Below are positions 36,001 through 46,833 of a stretch of DNA of 64,000 bases, in pieces. The stretch's first letter is position 1, and every line of letters begins with the position of its first letter. The DNA is from Bugulina stolonifera (taxonomy: Eukaryota > Bryozoa > Gymnolaemata > Cheilostomatida > Bugulidae). Position numbers and translations under genes: made by a program. The notes below the pieces were generated by a model that saw only the letters and a list, made by a program, of their open reading frames with translations, did no database searches and was not told the DNA's origin. Where the stretch lies: positions 15,438,700 through 15,502,699 of the forward strand of contig OW285191.1 of assembly GCA_935421135.1 (NCBI GenBank), given 5' to 3'.

Positions 36001-39000
36001 GTTGATAGGAATTTAGAGCCTGTTACCAGTCTACCCCTGAGACCCTCTCCACCAAATAATCGGAGACAAGAATCTGGATACCATTCATTCTATTGGCAAG
36101 TGTTTTTATCTTCTCCATCATAGCCTATTACATGTATATAGGCTGCATGTCTCTAACTAACTCACTTGATTACACAAGTATATTATGCAAAACAGACTAT
36201 GACTCAGTTTAACCGGATTTAGTTTGATTTTAGCGTTTTTTTCAAGAAATATTTCAACTTTCTATCTGATAAAATTGAAATTTAGCATAATAAAAATTAT
36301 ATTATAATAATACATAATTATATTCATTTACATGTCTTTTAACGATTCATTTACAGCCCTGGATGTGATCATTGCAATACACATACTGAAGGAAGTGAAG
36401 AAGTCAGGTATGAAAATTATATTATAGTGATAAAAATATTTGAAATATATTTTAGCTACAAAATTGTTGTAATTGACGCATAATAATATACTTTTCTCCT
36501 GCAAAATCTCTGTTGAATATTGGAATCAGGTTGATCCATAACCCAAAATAATAGTGGGGCATAGATATGTGTGAACATAATAAAAACAACAATTAGATAA
36601 TGAAAAATAAACCATTCAAATAGATGTTATGAGACACTTTTAAATCACCTCAATATGTAGCTTACTAGTACAAGCAATTGCTATAAAACAGGAAATGCAC
36701 TGTGATGTGACAAATGATGTGTGAATATAAATGCTGAACCTGGCTCTTTCATATTTTGAAGAATTATGCAGAATTTTTAATGCTATTGTTAATTTCACAA
36801 CTAGTTGTACATTAACTATATGCTAGAATCTAATTCTATCATAGACTTTAAGAGAGACATTTTTTAAATTTGGGTTTATGAAAATGTCATATCAAGCACA
36901 GGCCAACTTGCTCAAGAATTTTCCAGCCCACTTTCATCACAGGGTTGGGAACACACCAGCCTGAGCCAAAAGCAAAATCTTTATTGTCTTGTGAGAAACC
37001 TAAATAGGCCGATGAGCTAGAGATGATTTTCTCCTACCGAGCAAAGTCCTAGATCTATAGCCAGGCCTAGGCTGAGGGAAGATCTTGAGATTTTTACTTG
37101 CAACCCATGCTGTGAGAATGCACTAATCAATGCTATCCCACTGATATCTATTGCAGTTCTAGAAATAGCTATAGGAATAGCTTTATAAAGTGCTGCCACT
37201 GTGAAGGTAGGACCTACTTACTTGTATATTTGGTCTTTTTAAGGGAAACTGCACTATTTATTTATAGGTTTGTACGGATACATTAATTTTGGAGGTTTAA
37301 TTAAATATTTACATTACATGACTATAATTGCCTTTTATACCATTTTGCTTGTAGAAATTAAGCTTGTGGACGCCAAAGTTGAAGGTAAGCTACACATACA
37401 CATTCATACACTTGCATATAAATGTGATTACTGCACATCATTTTAGGTGCACAGCCTAGCATGTATCTGAAGCCGCTATCCAAACCTCAAAAAAGGAAGC
37501 TTAAGGTTATGTAACTGGGGTTCTCAAAAATAAAATTCCTTTTAACACTATATAGGCATTACTACATAGAAAGGCATAAGAAAAAAATTGGGAAGGCCTA
37601 AGAAATATTTTTCAAGTTATGGCCCATAGTAATTTTGGGGTCAGTTTACTACAGCTCCAATTTTATGAATGAAATGGCTAGACAGGGAACTCCGTCGTGA
37701 AGGCATGACACAATGTTACAGATGCAGAAGAATAATCAACCTCATTTACATAGTACTACATGGTGTATGGCTAACATATAATGCATGTTTTAACAAGCTT
37801 TTTTCTGTTTTTGTATATGTAATATCCCATGCAAAACATATGTGTGGTGTATATTCTTATAAAATACATATATCCACTGTTCTAGGAAAGAATAAGGTCC
37901 AGTTATTCTACTAGATATGTTTGTTGGGTTGTTTAGCAGCAGCTAGTAGCAGTCTAAAAGCCAACACAAAACAAAATATGCAAAAAAACAATGATTTGAT
38001 CCTAGATCTCATATTTGAATAATTACATGTACAGTGTGCAGCTCTGTGATGGTCTAAATGGCTTGTATATGCCCAGTTTACTAGGAGTTATCCCACCTAT
38101 TAATTAAGGGAAAACCTTGCTGCTAAGCAACTGACAGATTCCGGAAGCTCCGCCTACCTTCATTCATAAAAACAAAATGGCTCTAAGAAATAGAAAAGTT
38201 GATCGTTTTTAAGCCAGTTAGCAGCATTAGGATGAGTGGATGTTCAATATTTAGTAACATTGCGATGGAATATCATTTCACCAGTACTATAAAACTTTTT
38301 AAACTGTAGAGCTTCTTTTAAATAGCTGCATGTTAAATTAAATTAGCAAATTAATATTTTATTTTCTCAAATTTGAACAAGTATTTTAAATCTATTTTAT
38401 TAAGAGCTTTATTTGAATTATTAAGGATTTGTTTATATGTAGCCCCTATGATGAAAGCTTGCTGAAAATGAATTTGGTTAGATATCTGAGCAAATGCTGC
38501 TCTATTTCGCTGTAGTTGACGCCAAAAGTTGCTAATTTTAATTTTGATAGTGGTTCAAAAAAGGGGTTTCCCAGAGTTTTTGAAGCATTCACAAAGCCAA
38601 ATAACTAATCAAAGACAAGCCCCCTTCTTCATGCTTCAATTGAGCTAAAACTATTAATAAATTGGCTAGTACTGCAAACTGAAGTGAGATAGTTGACGCC
38701 AAAGTTATGTGAATAACGCAACGTAAATTGGCCAAAATCAAGAGGGAATAACTTCACATGATATACATGCCCTGCAGTCTGATACTATCCTACCTGTTCC
38801 TAAACACTTATAGAAACACCTGCACATGCTTGTTTACCTTATGGAAAAGAATCTATTCTACAAATAAGACAAAACTTGGATAAGGTTTTGCAGGCAAAAA
38901 GCCAGCGTAAGAAAAAATTCTAGGAGGCCATTATTTCATTTTATCTCTTCATAACACCAGCTTAGGTAAACATTCATGCATATTTAACAATATTATGCAA

Positions 39001-40138
39001 TAATTTAACTGAAAAATAAATTATTCCAGTAACAGCAGGCAAACTTCATAGCGCTGTTTTCGGACTTTGACCCCCTGTAACGTTGCGTCATGTGACTTAA
39101 TGCTAGCACTGAAAGCTGTCCAGGCCCTTTCAGACATGGTTAAATATGTGGGAAAATTTTCGAAAGAAAATTCAGACCCCAGTTACATAACCTTAAAAGG
39201 CAGCATGTATGACAGCATGTATGACAGCATGTATGATAGCATGTATGATAGCATGTATGACAGCATGCATGACAGCATGTATGACAGCATGTATGATAGC
39301 ATGTATGACAGCATGCATGACAGCATGTATGACAGCATGTATGATAGCATGTATGACAGCATGCATAACAGCATGTCTGACAGCATGTATAGCGAAAATC
39401 AGCCCACACACTGCTGGACAGTTTCACCACAATATTGTGTATAGTGCAAGAACATGTAGCATTATCTCGTATTAAAAGCAGCCAGCCTACAGGTTTTTTC
39501 ACTGCATTGGTTTTTATTTAATGCACAATTTAATTGATAAAATTAAACTTTTCCACATCAAAATGAATCCATGAATATAGCAGTTGATGAAGAACTGCAC
39601 TTTAGCATATATTTTGTAAAACTAGGATGTAACCAACGCTTCAATTAGTACATGTAGCTTTTGGAATTTATCATGGTGCATTTTTTCTGTAATTTCAACA
39701 ATAAATATTGATATTCTGTTTCAATAATGTTTTAGATTTGTCAGAAAGAATGGATCAGATAAAACCTCGAAATCGTAAGTAATCAACACGTTACAACACA
39801 GAATAGAAAAACATATTTTCTCCTTTATCACTTTATTTAGGATGAATAGTGTAGTTTTTGTTGCACTGAAATGCCAAAGAAATGACAACCTTAGCTGTAA
39901 GTTTACTGAATGGCAACCAAAATTTATGAAAGTTACGGCACTGTTTATGGCTAGTTGTTTGGGTGCTTAATTTAGTTAGAGCCACCTACCTCACACATAT
40001 TTCCTACAATAGATAATTGTGTATTCTGATGCAATTAAGTCTATGAATAACACTCATACGACATATATTTCAGCTACTGGCCATCCAGAAGATGTTTCAT
40101 CTGATGAAAGTGATAACACAATCTCTACACAGCTTTGA
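30046..40138 (+). CDS. Uncharacterised Cys-pair/Ser-rich protein, paralogue of the 18.5-25.4 kb gene (11 exons)
   Basis: Exons: 30046-30082, 31018-31072, 32072-32125, 32940-32969, 34428-34526, 36009-36095, 36357-36407, 37157-37206, 37355-37384, 39736-39774, 40074-40138; 198 codons plus stop, all phases agree. It matches the upstream paralogue exon by exon: start MAEK versus MAES, phases 0-1, 1-2, several 2-2, 2-1, 1-1, 1-1, then the last exon with HPEDVSSDE...STQL versus QPDDRSSDE...ETIQL. In place of the full zinc finger it has scattered pairs: SLCLEC, CPGCDHC and KCCHC. ESGYHS replaces DSGISS. The tail STQL fits a class I PDZ ligand. Exon 6 ends in a GC donor (36096). Introns hold solo LTRs and a hAT-like element. 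AATAAA lies at 40256. Function unknown; a missing or skipped exon with more of the finger cannot be excluded. Confidence 0.55.
31804..31864. repeat. Short hairpin of the dispersed AGAAGTTGTCCTCTC type
   Basis: Left arm AGAAGTTGTCCTCTC pairs imperfectly with right arm GAGAGGAAAACTTTTTCT. It lies in an intron of the 30.0-40.1 kb gene. Confidence 0.5.
32428..32863 (+). mobile_element. Short solo-LTR-like element in intron 3 of the 30-40 kb gene, 436 bp
   Basis: Begins TGTAGGCCTAATGG and ends ACCATTACA, with GTAT duplicated immediately on both sides (32424-32427 and 32864-32867). Its sequence follows the longer copies at 33639 and 45643 in order: TATGAGTGGTACTAGGCCTTC, ACATGAAAGATCGA, TTCTGAGATGTCGG, ACATGCGTATAAAAAGGAC, and the shared end. 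The middle is deleted relative to them. Confidence 0.75.
33406..33486 (+). repeat. ACAGTAGTAGGTT tandem repeat
   Basis: Six copies of a 13-base unit in tandem, in an intron of the 30.0-40.1 kb gene, about 150 bases before a solo LTR. Confidence 0.9.
33639..34318 (+). mobile_element. Solo-LTR-like element, 680 bp, in intron 4 of the 30-40 kb gene
   Basis: Ends are TGTAATGGTTTC and ACCATTACA, a 9-base inverted terminus of TG...CA type. GTAC is duplicated exactly on both sides (33635-33638, 34319-34322). GGGTATAAAAGG near 34037 is a good TATA box. There is no internal gene. Size, TG/CA ends, 4-base duplication and promoter motif fit a solo LTR of a Gypsy- or BEL-like retrotransposon; a non-autonomous DNA element with 4-base duplications is the alternative. 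It ends 109 bases before an exon. Confidence 0.75.
34781..35535 (+). mobile_element. hAT-like MITE rich in CAAGTCAAGTC, 755 bp
   Basis: Starts CAGAGCTGAGATCAAGTC and ends GACTTGGGCCCGCTCTG, i.e. inverted termini of CAGAGCTGGGYCCAAGTC type. Both subterminal regions are packed with CAAGTCAAGTC. Flanks CTAATAAA and CGTATAAA resemble an aged 8-base duplication (6 of 8). The unique middle matches the copy at 54441-55158. No transposase. Confidence 0.8.
39201..39390 (+). repeat. 12 bp tandem repeat (GACAGCATGTAT)
   Basis: About 16 copies of a 12-base unit with T/C variants, inside the intron before exon 10 of the 30.0-40.1 kb gene. Because 12 is a multiple of three and no stop occurs, several frames on both strands stay open (MYDSMYDS and others). 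No splice sites at its edges support coding. Confidence 0.9.
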
Positions 40139-41842
40139 GTATATGTTACATAATTCAAGCTTTACATATTATTTGTTGCTATATTTTTCTAAATAAGCAT
40201 TCTGAGAATTTCAACTGCCATTTACCCTGTAAATTCGATATAATTTTATTGTTTGAATAAATTCACTAATGTACAAGATTACGTTGACCATTATAGCAGT
40301 TACAAATTTGAATAGTAACTGAAAACACTATAAATCTAGAAACTATTAGTGAAGTGATCACCAATCGACTGTTAATTGTTAGAAGTAATAACAATTTATA
40401 ATCTTCCATAATCTTTTAAATAAAAGTTGGGTAAGTTTAATCCTGGAAGTCCCAAGGCAGGTGCGTGTTTAACCTTTCATCACTATACTAACTATGCAGA
40501 TTGTACTGTTACATTGTAATAGATCGTATTTATTTAAGAAGCACATAATATTTTGATTTTTCTAAACTGTATATGCAATGCAAGTAACTCTGAAGCTATC
40601 AAGGAACAAAAACATTTACTAATTAATTTATCCATCGTACTTACAGTATTCTGATCAGTGTTCTGTGGAAAAATTGAGGTGGGTACACGGTACATGCCAC
40701 TTAATCTTATGGTAGTCTGGACACTTCGAGCACTGATTCTAATAATAGCTTTGTCACAAGTTCAGTAGTTATCTACATACATGTATAACTATAATGTAAA
40801 AACACTCTGTATGTGTATACATGCATGCATGGCTCAGAATCCTACCCTGTAACCTTACAAGTGTCTACCCTCATGAGTTGATCTCTCATGAACATCTAAA
40901 AGGTCACAAATTAAACACAAAAGGTTGTACACTTAGCAGCGTAAATGAAAAGCTTAGTCATGTCCATGACCATGTCTATGTGAAATTTACTTGCGTGGTG
41001 CATGTATGCACATGCATGGTGTCCTTACCTGCATTTCATACTACATAACTGACAGCAATGGAACACACAGGTAATGAAAAAGCTAATAAGTTCCAGTGTA
41101 AACACTTTGATTATTTACAATTCTAAGGTTTCGCTTACACTTTTACACATAATATATTGTGCTTGGCTTTAGATATTGAATGTATTATAAGAATAAATAA
41201 CCTGTAGCAAATAACACAATTATACTGCCTTACAGGAAAAAGAGGCGGGGCTATTATTTGTGTCTTATTGTACCTCCTTATCCTGTCATATGACCTACTA
41301 ACAGCTGCTATTGAGTATAGAATATTGACTCCTTTAGGCTACTGTGATAATAGAAGAACTAGCTGGGTGCACTATTCACATTTTATTCCTGTAAAGCATT
41401 AACTGACATCTAATCAGTGATATCACACTCTATGCATTCCTATTGTTTGGCATGTTGATAGGATTGCACTGTATTCTGGGTCATTCAGATTCAATAATAT
41501 TATTTATAGTTTTCTCTTAACTTTATAGAATGCAAGTCACATTCCATGTTATTTTACATCTATATTCTTGTTGGGTGTAATGTTGCATGTTATTATTATA
41601 ATATTATTAACTCTTGCTAACCAGTGTGAGAGAAACCATTTATAGGTTACAAATGCAACCTAAAATAATATTTTTTATAGATGAGATAATATATTTTTCC
41701 CAGCAGTGTCCTAAAAATTAAGAGTTAGAGGAAAGAACATTCAAGGACTATTTAAAAGTTTTAGGCTACATTCAATAAAGCACTGTAACATAGTATTTCA
41801 AATGAGCATATCATTAGGGAGATAAACATACAGAATTTCATC
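40139..41842. other. Intergenic stretch before the third cluster gene
   Basis: Contains the 3' end of the preceding gene (AATAAA at 40256). A possible tiny first exon, ATGGAACACACAG before GTAATG at 41058, is too short to support. Nothing else is recognised. Confidence 0.4.
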
Positions 41843-44800
41843 ATGCCAAGTTTTTGGCAAAGATTAAAAAACCTTGGCAGATCAGGTTAGTGACTCATAG
41901 TACATTCAATTAATTGTATTTATTATTAATACATGTAATATACATGTACATCGTAAATGAATGTTCACTAGTTCTAAATTTGACTGTATCCATTGGTGAT
42001 GGTTGAGGCTAACTGAAGATGTACATGTATGCACTATGTTTGTGTTTATACCATGTAGTGTAAACATCGAAATTCTCCTCTTCTATCAGCCATAGTTCAG
42101 CTAGTTATAAATATCATGTTCTTTAATCCTTGTCACTCAATTTATGTTCTGAAATTTCTTGTATATTGTATATTACTTTATTCATTATATTATACATTGT
42201 AGTATTGCATTTCCACCCTATTTATCAATAGCATATACATGTAATTACTATACTGTAATCACACGTAACTACAACCAACTCATGCATACATATACACTGT
42301 AGTACAAATAAATAGATAAACCCATTGCTGCTGTGAACACTGCGTATATGCTAACAGGGATAACTCTGTTACCAAATTCCAGTGCAATGGTTTGCCTTAA
42401 GCAGTTTCACATTATATTGTAAACAGCACCTATTGGGCAACAACTCACTGCTAAAAATCCAACATTACTGTGATTTCATGTCTTTCAGAATCTAAAACGA
42501 AGAAAAATGCAACAAATAAAAAAGATTCTAGTCCAGACAATAATAATCTTGGAGCACTACCTCTGTCAGAAGAGCTGACCTATATTACAGACAACAGTAA
42601 CAGGTCAATCCCTGTTCACCTGGATAAGCATACAAGGTTAGTGATGTACATGTAGGCATGTGGAGTCGCTAAATTGCAGTTAGCCACTCCACTGTGGCAT
42701 TATGGCTACCAATGTATTACATTTTGCAGATCCCATATTAAATGCTGCTTTTTGCACTATTGATTACAGAAATGTTAACAGGTGCTTATTAGACCTTATT
42801 TTAGTTTATTATTAGGGGATCCATTCCCTCCCAGGGAAAGAAATACGTTAAACATCCATGCTGACGCTAACTATTATTACAAACATACTCAAAAGGTTCA
42901 TTGATATACATACATACATGATGGCATAGACATGTACATGTACATGGCAATTCCCTATCTCAACTTCAGCATAGCACTGAAAACAGTGATGTATTGCTAT
43001 TTCCAGGAGCATAAGTACGTACGTACATACGTACATACATACATACGTACATACGTACATAAGTATATACGTACATATGTACATACGTACATACATACAT
43101 ATGCACATACGTACGTACGTACTTACGTAATGTACACATGAGTTGCCTTCTACATGTACATGATTGTGCTACTTTCTCATATCTATTCCATGTAGTTAGG
43201 TTTTTATTCAATATTCAATACAATGCATTATTTCGCTCCAATAAGCTTATTGTGTAATTGTTTGTTAACATAAATGTATTAACAATAAAAATATTTCAAA
43301 TATGTTATTTCTAAAGTTAGAAACACATGTACGATGTAAAATATTTGAAAGTTGCTTAACATCAAAATTGCTTGTATGGTGTGACAAAATGAAGCCAAGT
43401 TACATGTATGTTCAAATTTTATCCTAGTTCTATTGCTAAAAAGTTCACAGTTTTTCCACATTTTACAGAATTTTCTTCATATTTGGAAGCAGCCTAAATG
43501 GCCGTACATTTTATTTATTTGTGATATTTTAAAGGATCCTAGCGCCTAAATTTGTGCTTCATAGAAATTTTGATATTATACAATCATGTAGATGGCACTA
43601 CAGTAGATCAGTTGGTGATGGACTTGATACTGTTGGCATCCATGATGAATTTAGAGAGACAAACATGAGAAACAGACATGCTGTAGCCCAAAGGTAACTC
43701 TACCACAGTCTGCATGTCAGCGAGTTACAGAATCCAATTATTTATCAGGCTCATTTAACTGTTTGTTTCTAAAACACAGTATGACCTACATATTACTTAT
43801 TATTATTGTGCAGTACACATGGCGATGCACATGGCAGTACACATGACGGTGCACATGGCAGTACACATGGCAGTGCATATGGTGGTACACATGGTGGTGC
43901 ACATGGTGGTGCACATGGTGGTGCATATGGTGCACATGGTGGTGCATATGGTGGTGCACATGGTGGTGCATATGGAGCACATGGTGGTGCATATGGTGGT
44001 GCACACGACGGTGCACATGGCGGTACATATGGTGGTGCACATGGTGGTACATATGGTGGTGCACACGGTGGTACACACGACGGTGCACATGGTGGTACAT
44101 ATGGTGGTGCACACGGTGGTACACATGGTGGTGCACATGGCGGTGCATATGGTGGTGCACATGGTGGTGCACATGGTGGTGCATACGGTGGTGCACATGG
44201 TAGTACTAAGAGCTCCCAAGGATATGGTCTTGGATATTTGGACAAGAATCTATCTAGGAATCAATGGTAACCAGTCTAAATGTAAAGCAAAAGTGGTAAA
44301 GTGTGTCTCTGCTTTTTCTGCTTTGCTCTTTTGCTTTTCCAGATAAACAAATTTAACGACATAATATATTTTCGAATTCAATACATGATTCTAGGTCAAG
44401 CAGATCAGTTGAGGTAGGACTGAATTATGCTGGTCTTGCTAATAGCTACGAACGTCAAGACACAAGGTAAAGCAACTAATCACAAATAATGGTAACTAGA
44501 ATTTTTGAAAGAGAAATGTATTTAATAAAATACAAAAAATTATGACCATATTGCAAGAATTTAATGATATTTTTATTGCAGATTTTCAATGAAAGTCATT
44601 TAATCACGCAATGAAGGCATCTTGGCAATTTTATAACCATCTACACCTATGTAAGGGTGGTGTGAGATTTGAAACTGAAGTTAATTTGTCAATTGAGATA
44701 TATATAGGCCTCGTTTATTTGATTTTGTAGCGGCAGCGCTCTGTCAATTGGAGGCACAAACCACACAGGTCATCTGAAGATTCAAGACTCTATTTTACGT

Positions 44801-46780
44801 AAAAAGCATGGAAGTAATAACACTGAAAGCAGGTGATATCGCAATTTCAAAAAGGCCATATCACATCCATAATTATACTAAATATTCTAGCGTCCAGCTG
44901 GCTAAGCCCAACTGTTTTATATTGATGTCCAATATGCACTTCACCAGTGGTAAAATAAACAATTCTTACAATCAATTAGTTGCTACTCCTAATTCTGTCA
45001 CACACTAAACATTTCTTGGTATACAGCAAGGCAAGGCAGCATATTAGTAACACAAGGAAAAGTTTGTAGATGGGTTATAATTTACATTCAGCCTGTAAAA
45101 TATTCATGAAGGTGGGAGAATGCACATGAGACGTCTGGTATTTCAGACAAAACAATACCATCAATAAAAACTATAAAAATGCAAACTAGAGGCAAGAATT
45201 GTGATTCAAATTTAATGTTTGGTGCTGGGTGAACTGGTGATCTAGACGTACATGCATGTAAGTCAAGTTGACTAATGTGTTTGCTGTACTAAATTGTTAC
45301 TTTTCTCTTTTAGACAAACTCATCCTCAATATGGTGCTGCTGTGGACTCTGAGTATGCTGTTTTGATGAGAAGGTAACGTAATTCAGATAGCAGGTACTA
45401 CTGTAAAGCAGTTTTAGGAGTCTCAAATTATGGTTTAAAAAGGCATCATATGCATGTTAGTCATAACAATATAAAATAATATAATATAATATAATACAAT
45501 ACAATACAACACAACACAACACAACACAACACAACACAACACAACACAACACAACACAACACAACACAACACAACACAACACAACACAACACAACACAAC
45601 ACAACACAACACAACACAACACAACATAACATAATATAATATTGTAATGGTTTCTGTGATTTGGTACGGTCGTCCTTGGACGACTGTCGACCCAGAAATG
45701 AAGTGCCTATGAGTGGTAATAGGACTTCGCATTACATGAAAGATCGAGCGGTCTCAGTAGCCCAAGAACTACCAAAGACGACCCATCTGGTCCCAAGTCT
45801 GAACTTCAGACTACAATGAAAGAGAGTGATCCGACCTAGTAGGCTGTTCGCTAAGCGAATGACCTGACAAAAGGAAGTGAAAGTCTCTGTATCAAGTATA
45901 GATGTGTCTTTATTGAAAGCCAAGTGTAGACTGAGACAATGAACAGTAAAACAGTGCCCTTTATATAGTATAAGGACTTCCGGCCGGGAAAAGTCGACGT
46001 GTGGTTGTCCGGAAGTTGTGCAACAAGATGGCCGCCGGAAGCCCGACGGCCGACCCAAAATAGGTCGGGTTCTACAAAAGTTGCTTATAATGGTCCAATT
46101 CATGTACAAAATGAATATCAATGGATTCTGAGAGGTCGGGCCTCTGTACATGGGTATATAAGGCATTAAAAAGGCTTAGTAACATTCATGCAGTTATATA
46201 CAGTTATATAGTGGAACAATACATGAATAGGTAGTGAGTATGAGCACATGGAGACACGTATATAGACAGTAATTAATGGTTTGGACATGCAATGCAGTTA
46301 AAGGTAAGTATACGAACACTAATTATGAGAATGTGAGTGTCAGATGAGTAGCGCTATAACAACTACTAAGCACTTAAGGTGCGATGGAGCTTCGTCCGGG
46401 AGTTGGAGTCGTATACAAATGTCCTGTACCATCACAATATAATATAATATAATATTAGAAAATGTAATTCTACCTACCAATGTTTGCATTCATGAATGAA
46501 TACTAGATGTGATGTTCATCCAGCATGCAATAATTTGATTTATTATAAAACCAAAGCAGCAATAAAGCACACAGGTGATGTTAATTTGAGGTATTAAAAA
46601 AATTTTTATCCATTTTGAAACTAGTAAAACAGTGATAAGTCATAAATTGGCTTATGTTGTTATATGAGTCAAAATCATAATAAGCCGCTCTGCTGCAGAA
46701 CTCTTTCGGAGCTCAGAAAAAATCTCCGAGAACGGGCAAGAATAAGCAATCAATCGTTCTCAGATAGCCAGCGACCTTAA
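41843..46780 (+). CDS. Uncharacterised protein with a His/Gly-rich tetrapeptide-repeat exon (8 exons)
   Basis: Exons in phase: 41843-41885, 42489-42636, 43592-43693, 43814-44266, 44395-44466, 44731-44832, 45314-45373, 46699-46780; 353 codons if the stop at 46778 is real. A 12-base microexon at 42770-42781 would also fit. The start is amphipathic (MPSFWQRLKNLGRSG), then a Lys/Asn-rich polar region. The 453-base exon encodes about thirty tetrapeptides of the form (A/T)-(H/Y)-G-G, plus a short tail (YGLGYLDKNLSRNQ). The rest is polar. His density suggests metal binding or a low-complexity assembly domain; both are inference. All internal exons are phase 2-2, as in the two paralogues upstream, so this may be a third relative, although no motif is shared. 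The coding sequence may continue past 46780 (see the next gene). Not recognised from any known family. Confidence 0.5.
42770..42781 (+). other. Candidate 12-base microexon
   Basis: TTACAG/AAATGTTAACAG/GTGCTT has both splice dinucleotides and is phase 2-2, so inclusion would add four residues without disturbing the frame. Such a short exon cannot be supported by sequence alone. Confidence 0.25.
43010..43130 (+). repeat. GTACATAC microsatellite
   Basis: Alternating GTAC and ATAC units for about 120 bases in an intron of the third cluster gene. Long open frames (YVRTYVHTY) across it on both strands are artefacts. Confidence 0.9.
43814..44200 (+). repeat. In-frame coding minisatellite of 12 bp units
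   Basis: Tandem GGTGGTGCACAT / GGTGGTACATAT units, each encoding Gly-Gly-(Ala/Thr)-(His/Tyr). All other frames also stay open across it, on both strands. The phase-2 acceptor at 43813 and donor at 44267 place it in the Gly/His frame, which links the flanking exons. Confidence 0.8.
45476..45640 (+). repeat. ACAAC pentanucleotide microsatellite
   Basis: About 30 copies of ACAAC flanked by ATAAT-type copies. The solo LTR at 45643 sits directly at its right edge, and the same ATAAT repeat resumes at 46437, so the LTR inserted into the array. Confidence 0.95.
45643..46436 (+). mobile_element. Solo-LTR-like element, 794 bp, in the last intron of the His/Gly-repeat gene
   Basis: Begins TGTAATGGTTTCTG and ends ACCATCACA, with ATAT on both sides (the host is an ATAAT microsatellite, so the duplication is not decisive). 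It is collinear with the 680-base copy at 33639 and has an extra segment (about 45850-45930). It includes a TATA-like GGTATATAAGG near 46153. Its clear identity to the other copy shows recent activity of the family. It contains no genes; minus-strand frames across it are spurious. Confidence 0.8.
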
Positions 46781-46833
46781 TAAATTCTCTACAGCCATTA
46801 CCCGAGTTCTTACAACTGGTCCTGAGTGTTCAT

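Noticed and set aside
39067..39502. Repetitive frames MYDSMYDS / MTACMTAC / HAVIHAVI
   Set aside because: Artefacts of a 12-base tandem repeat lying in an intron; no splice-site support.
43786..44245. Minus-strand His/Pro-rich open frames across the 12 bp repeat (HHHVHHHM, PPCAPPCAPP)
   Set aside because: They mirror the plus-strand coding repeat; only the plus-strand Gly/His frame connects in phase with neighbouring exons.
45435..45732. CVVLCCVVL frames on the minus strand
   Set aside because: Translation of the ACAAC microsatellite.
45732..46166. 144-codon minus-strand frame
   Set aside because: Lies inside the solo-LTR-like element; the collinear copy at 33639 does not keep the frame open over the same length.
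18493..46780. Possibility that the four LTR-like copies are internal parts of full retroviral or retrotransposon proviruses
   Set aside because: No gag, protease, reverse transcriptase or integrase segment is seen beside any copy, and each has its own flanking duplication, so they are solo.
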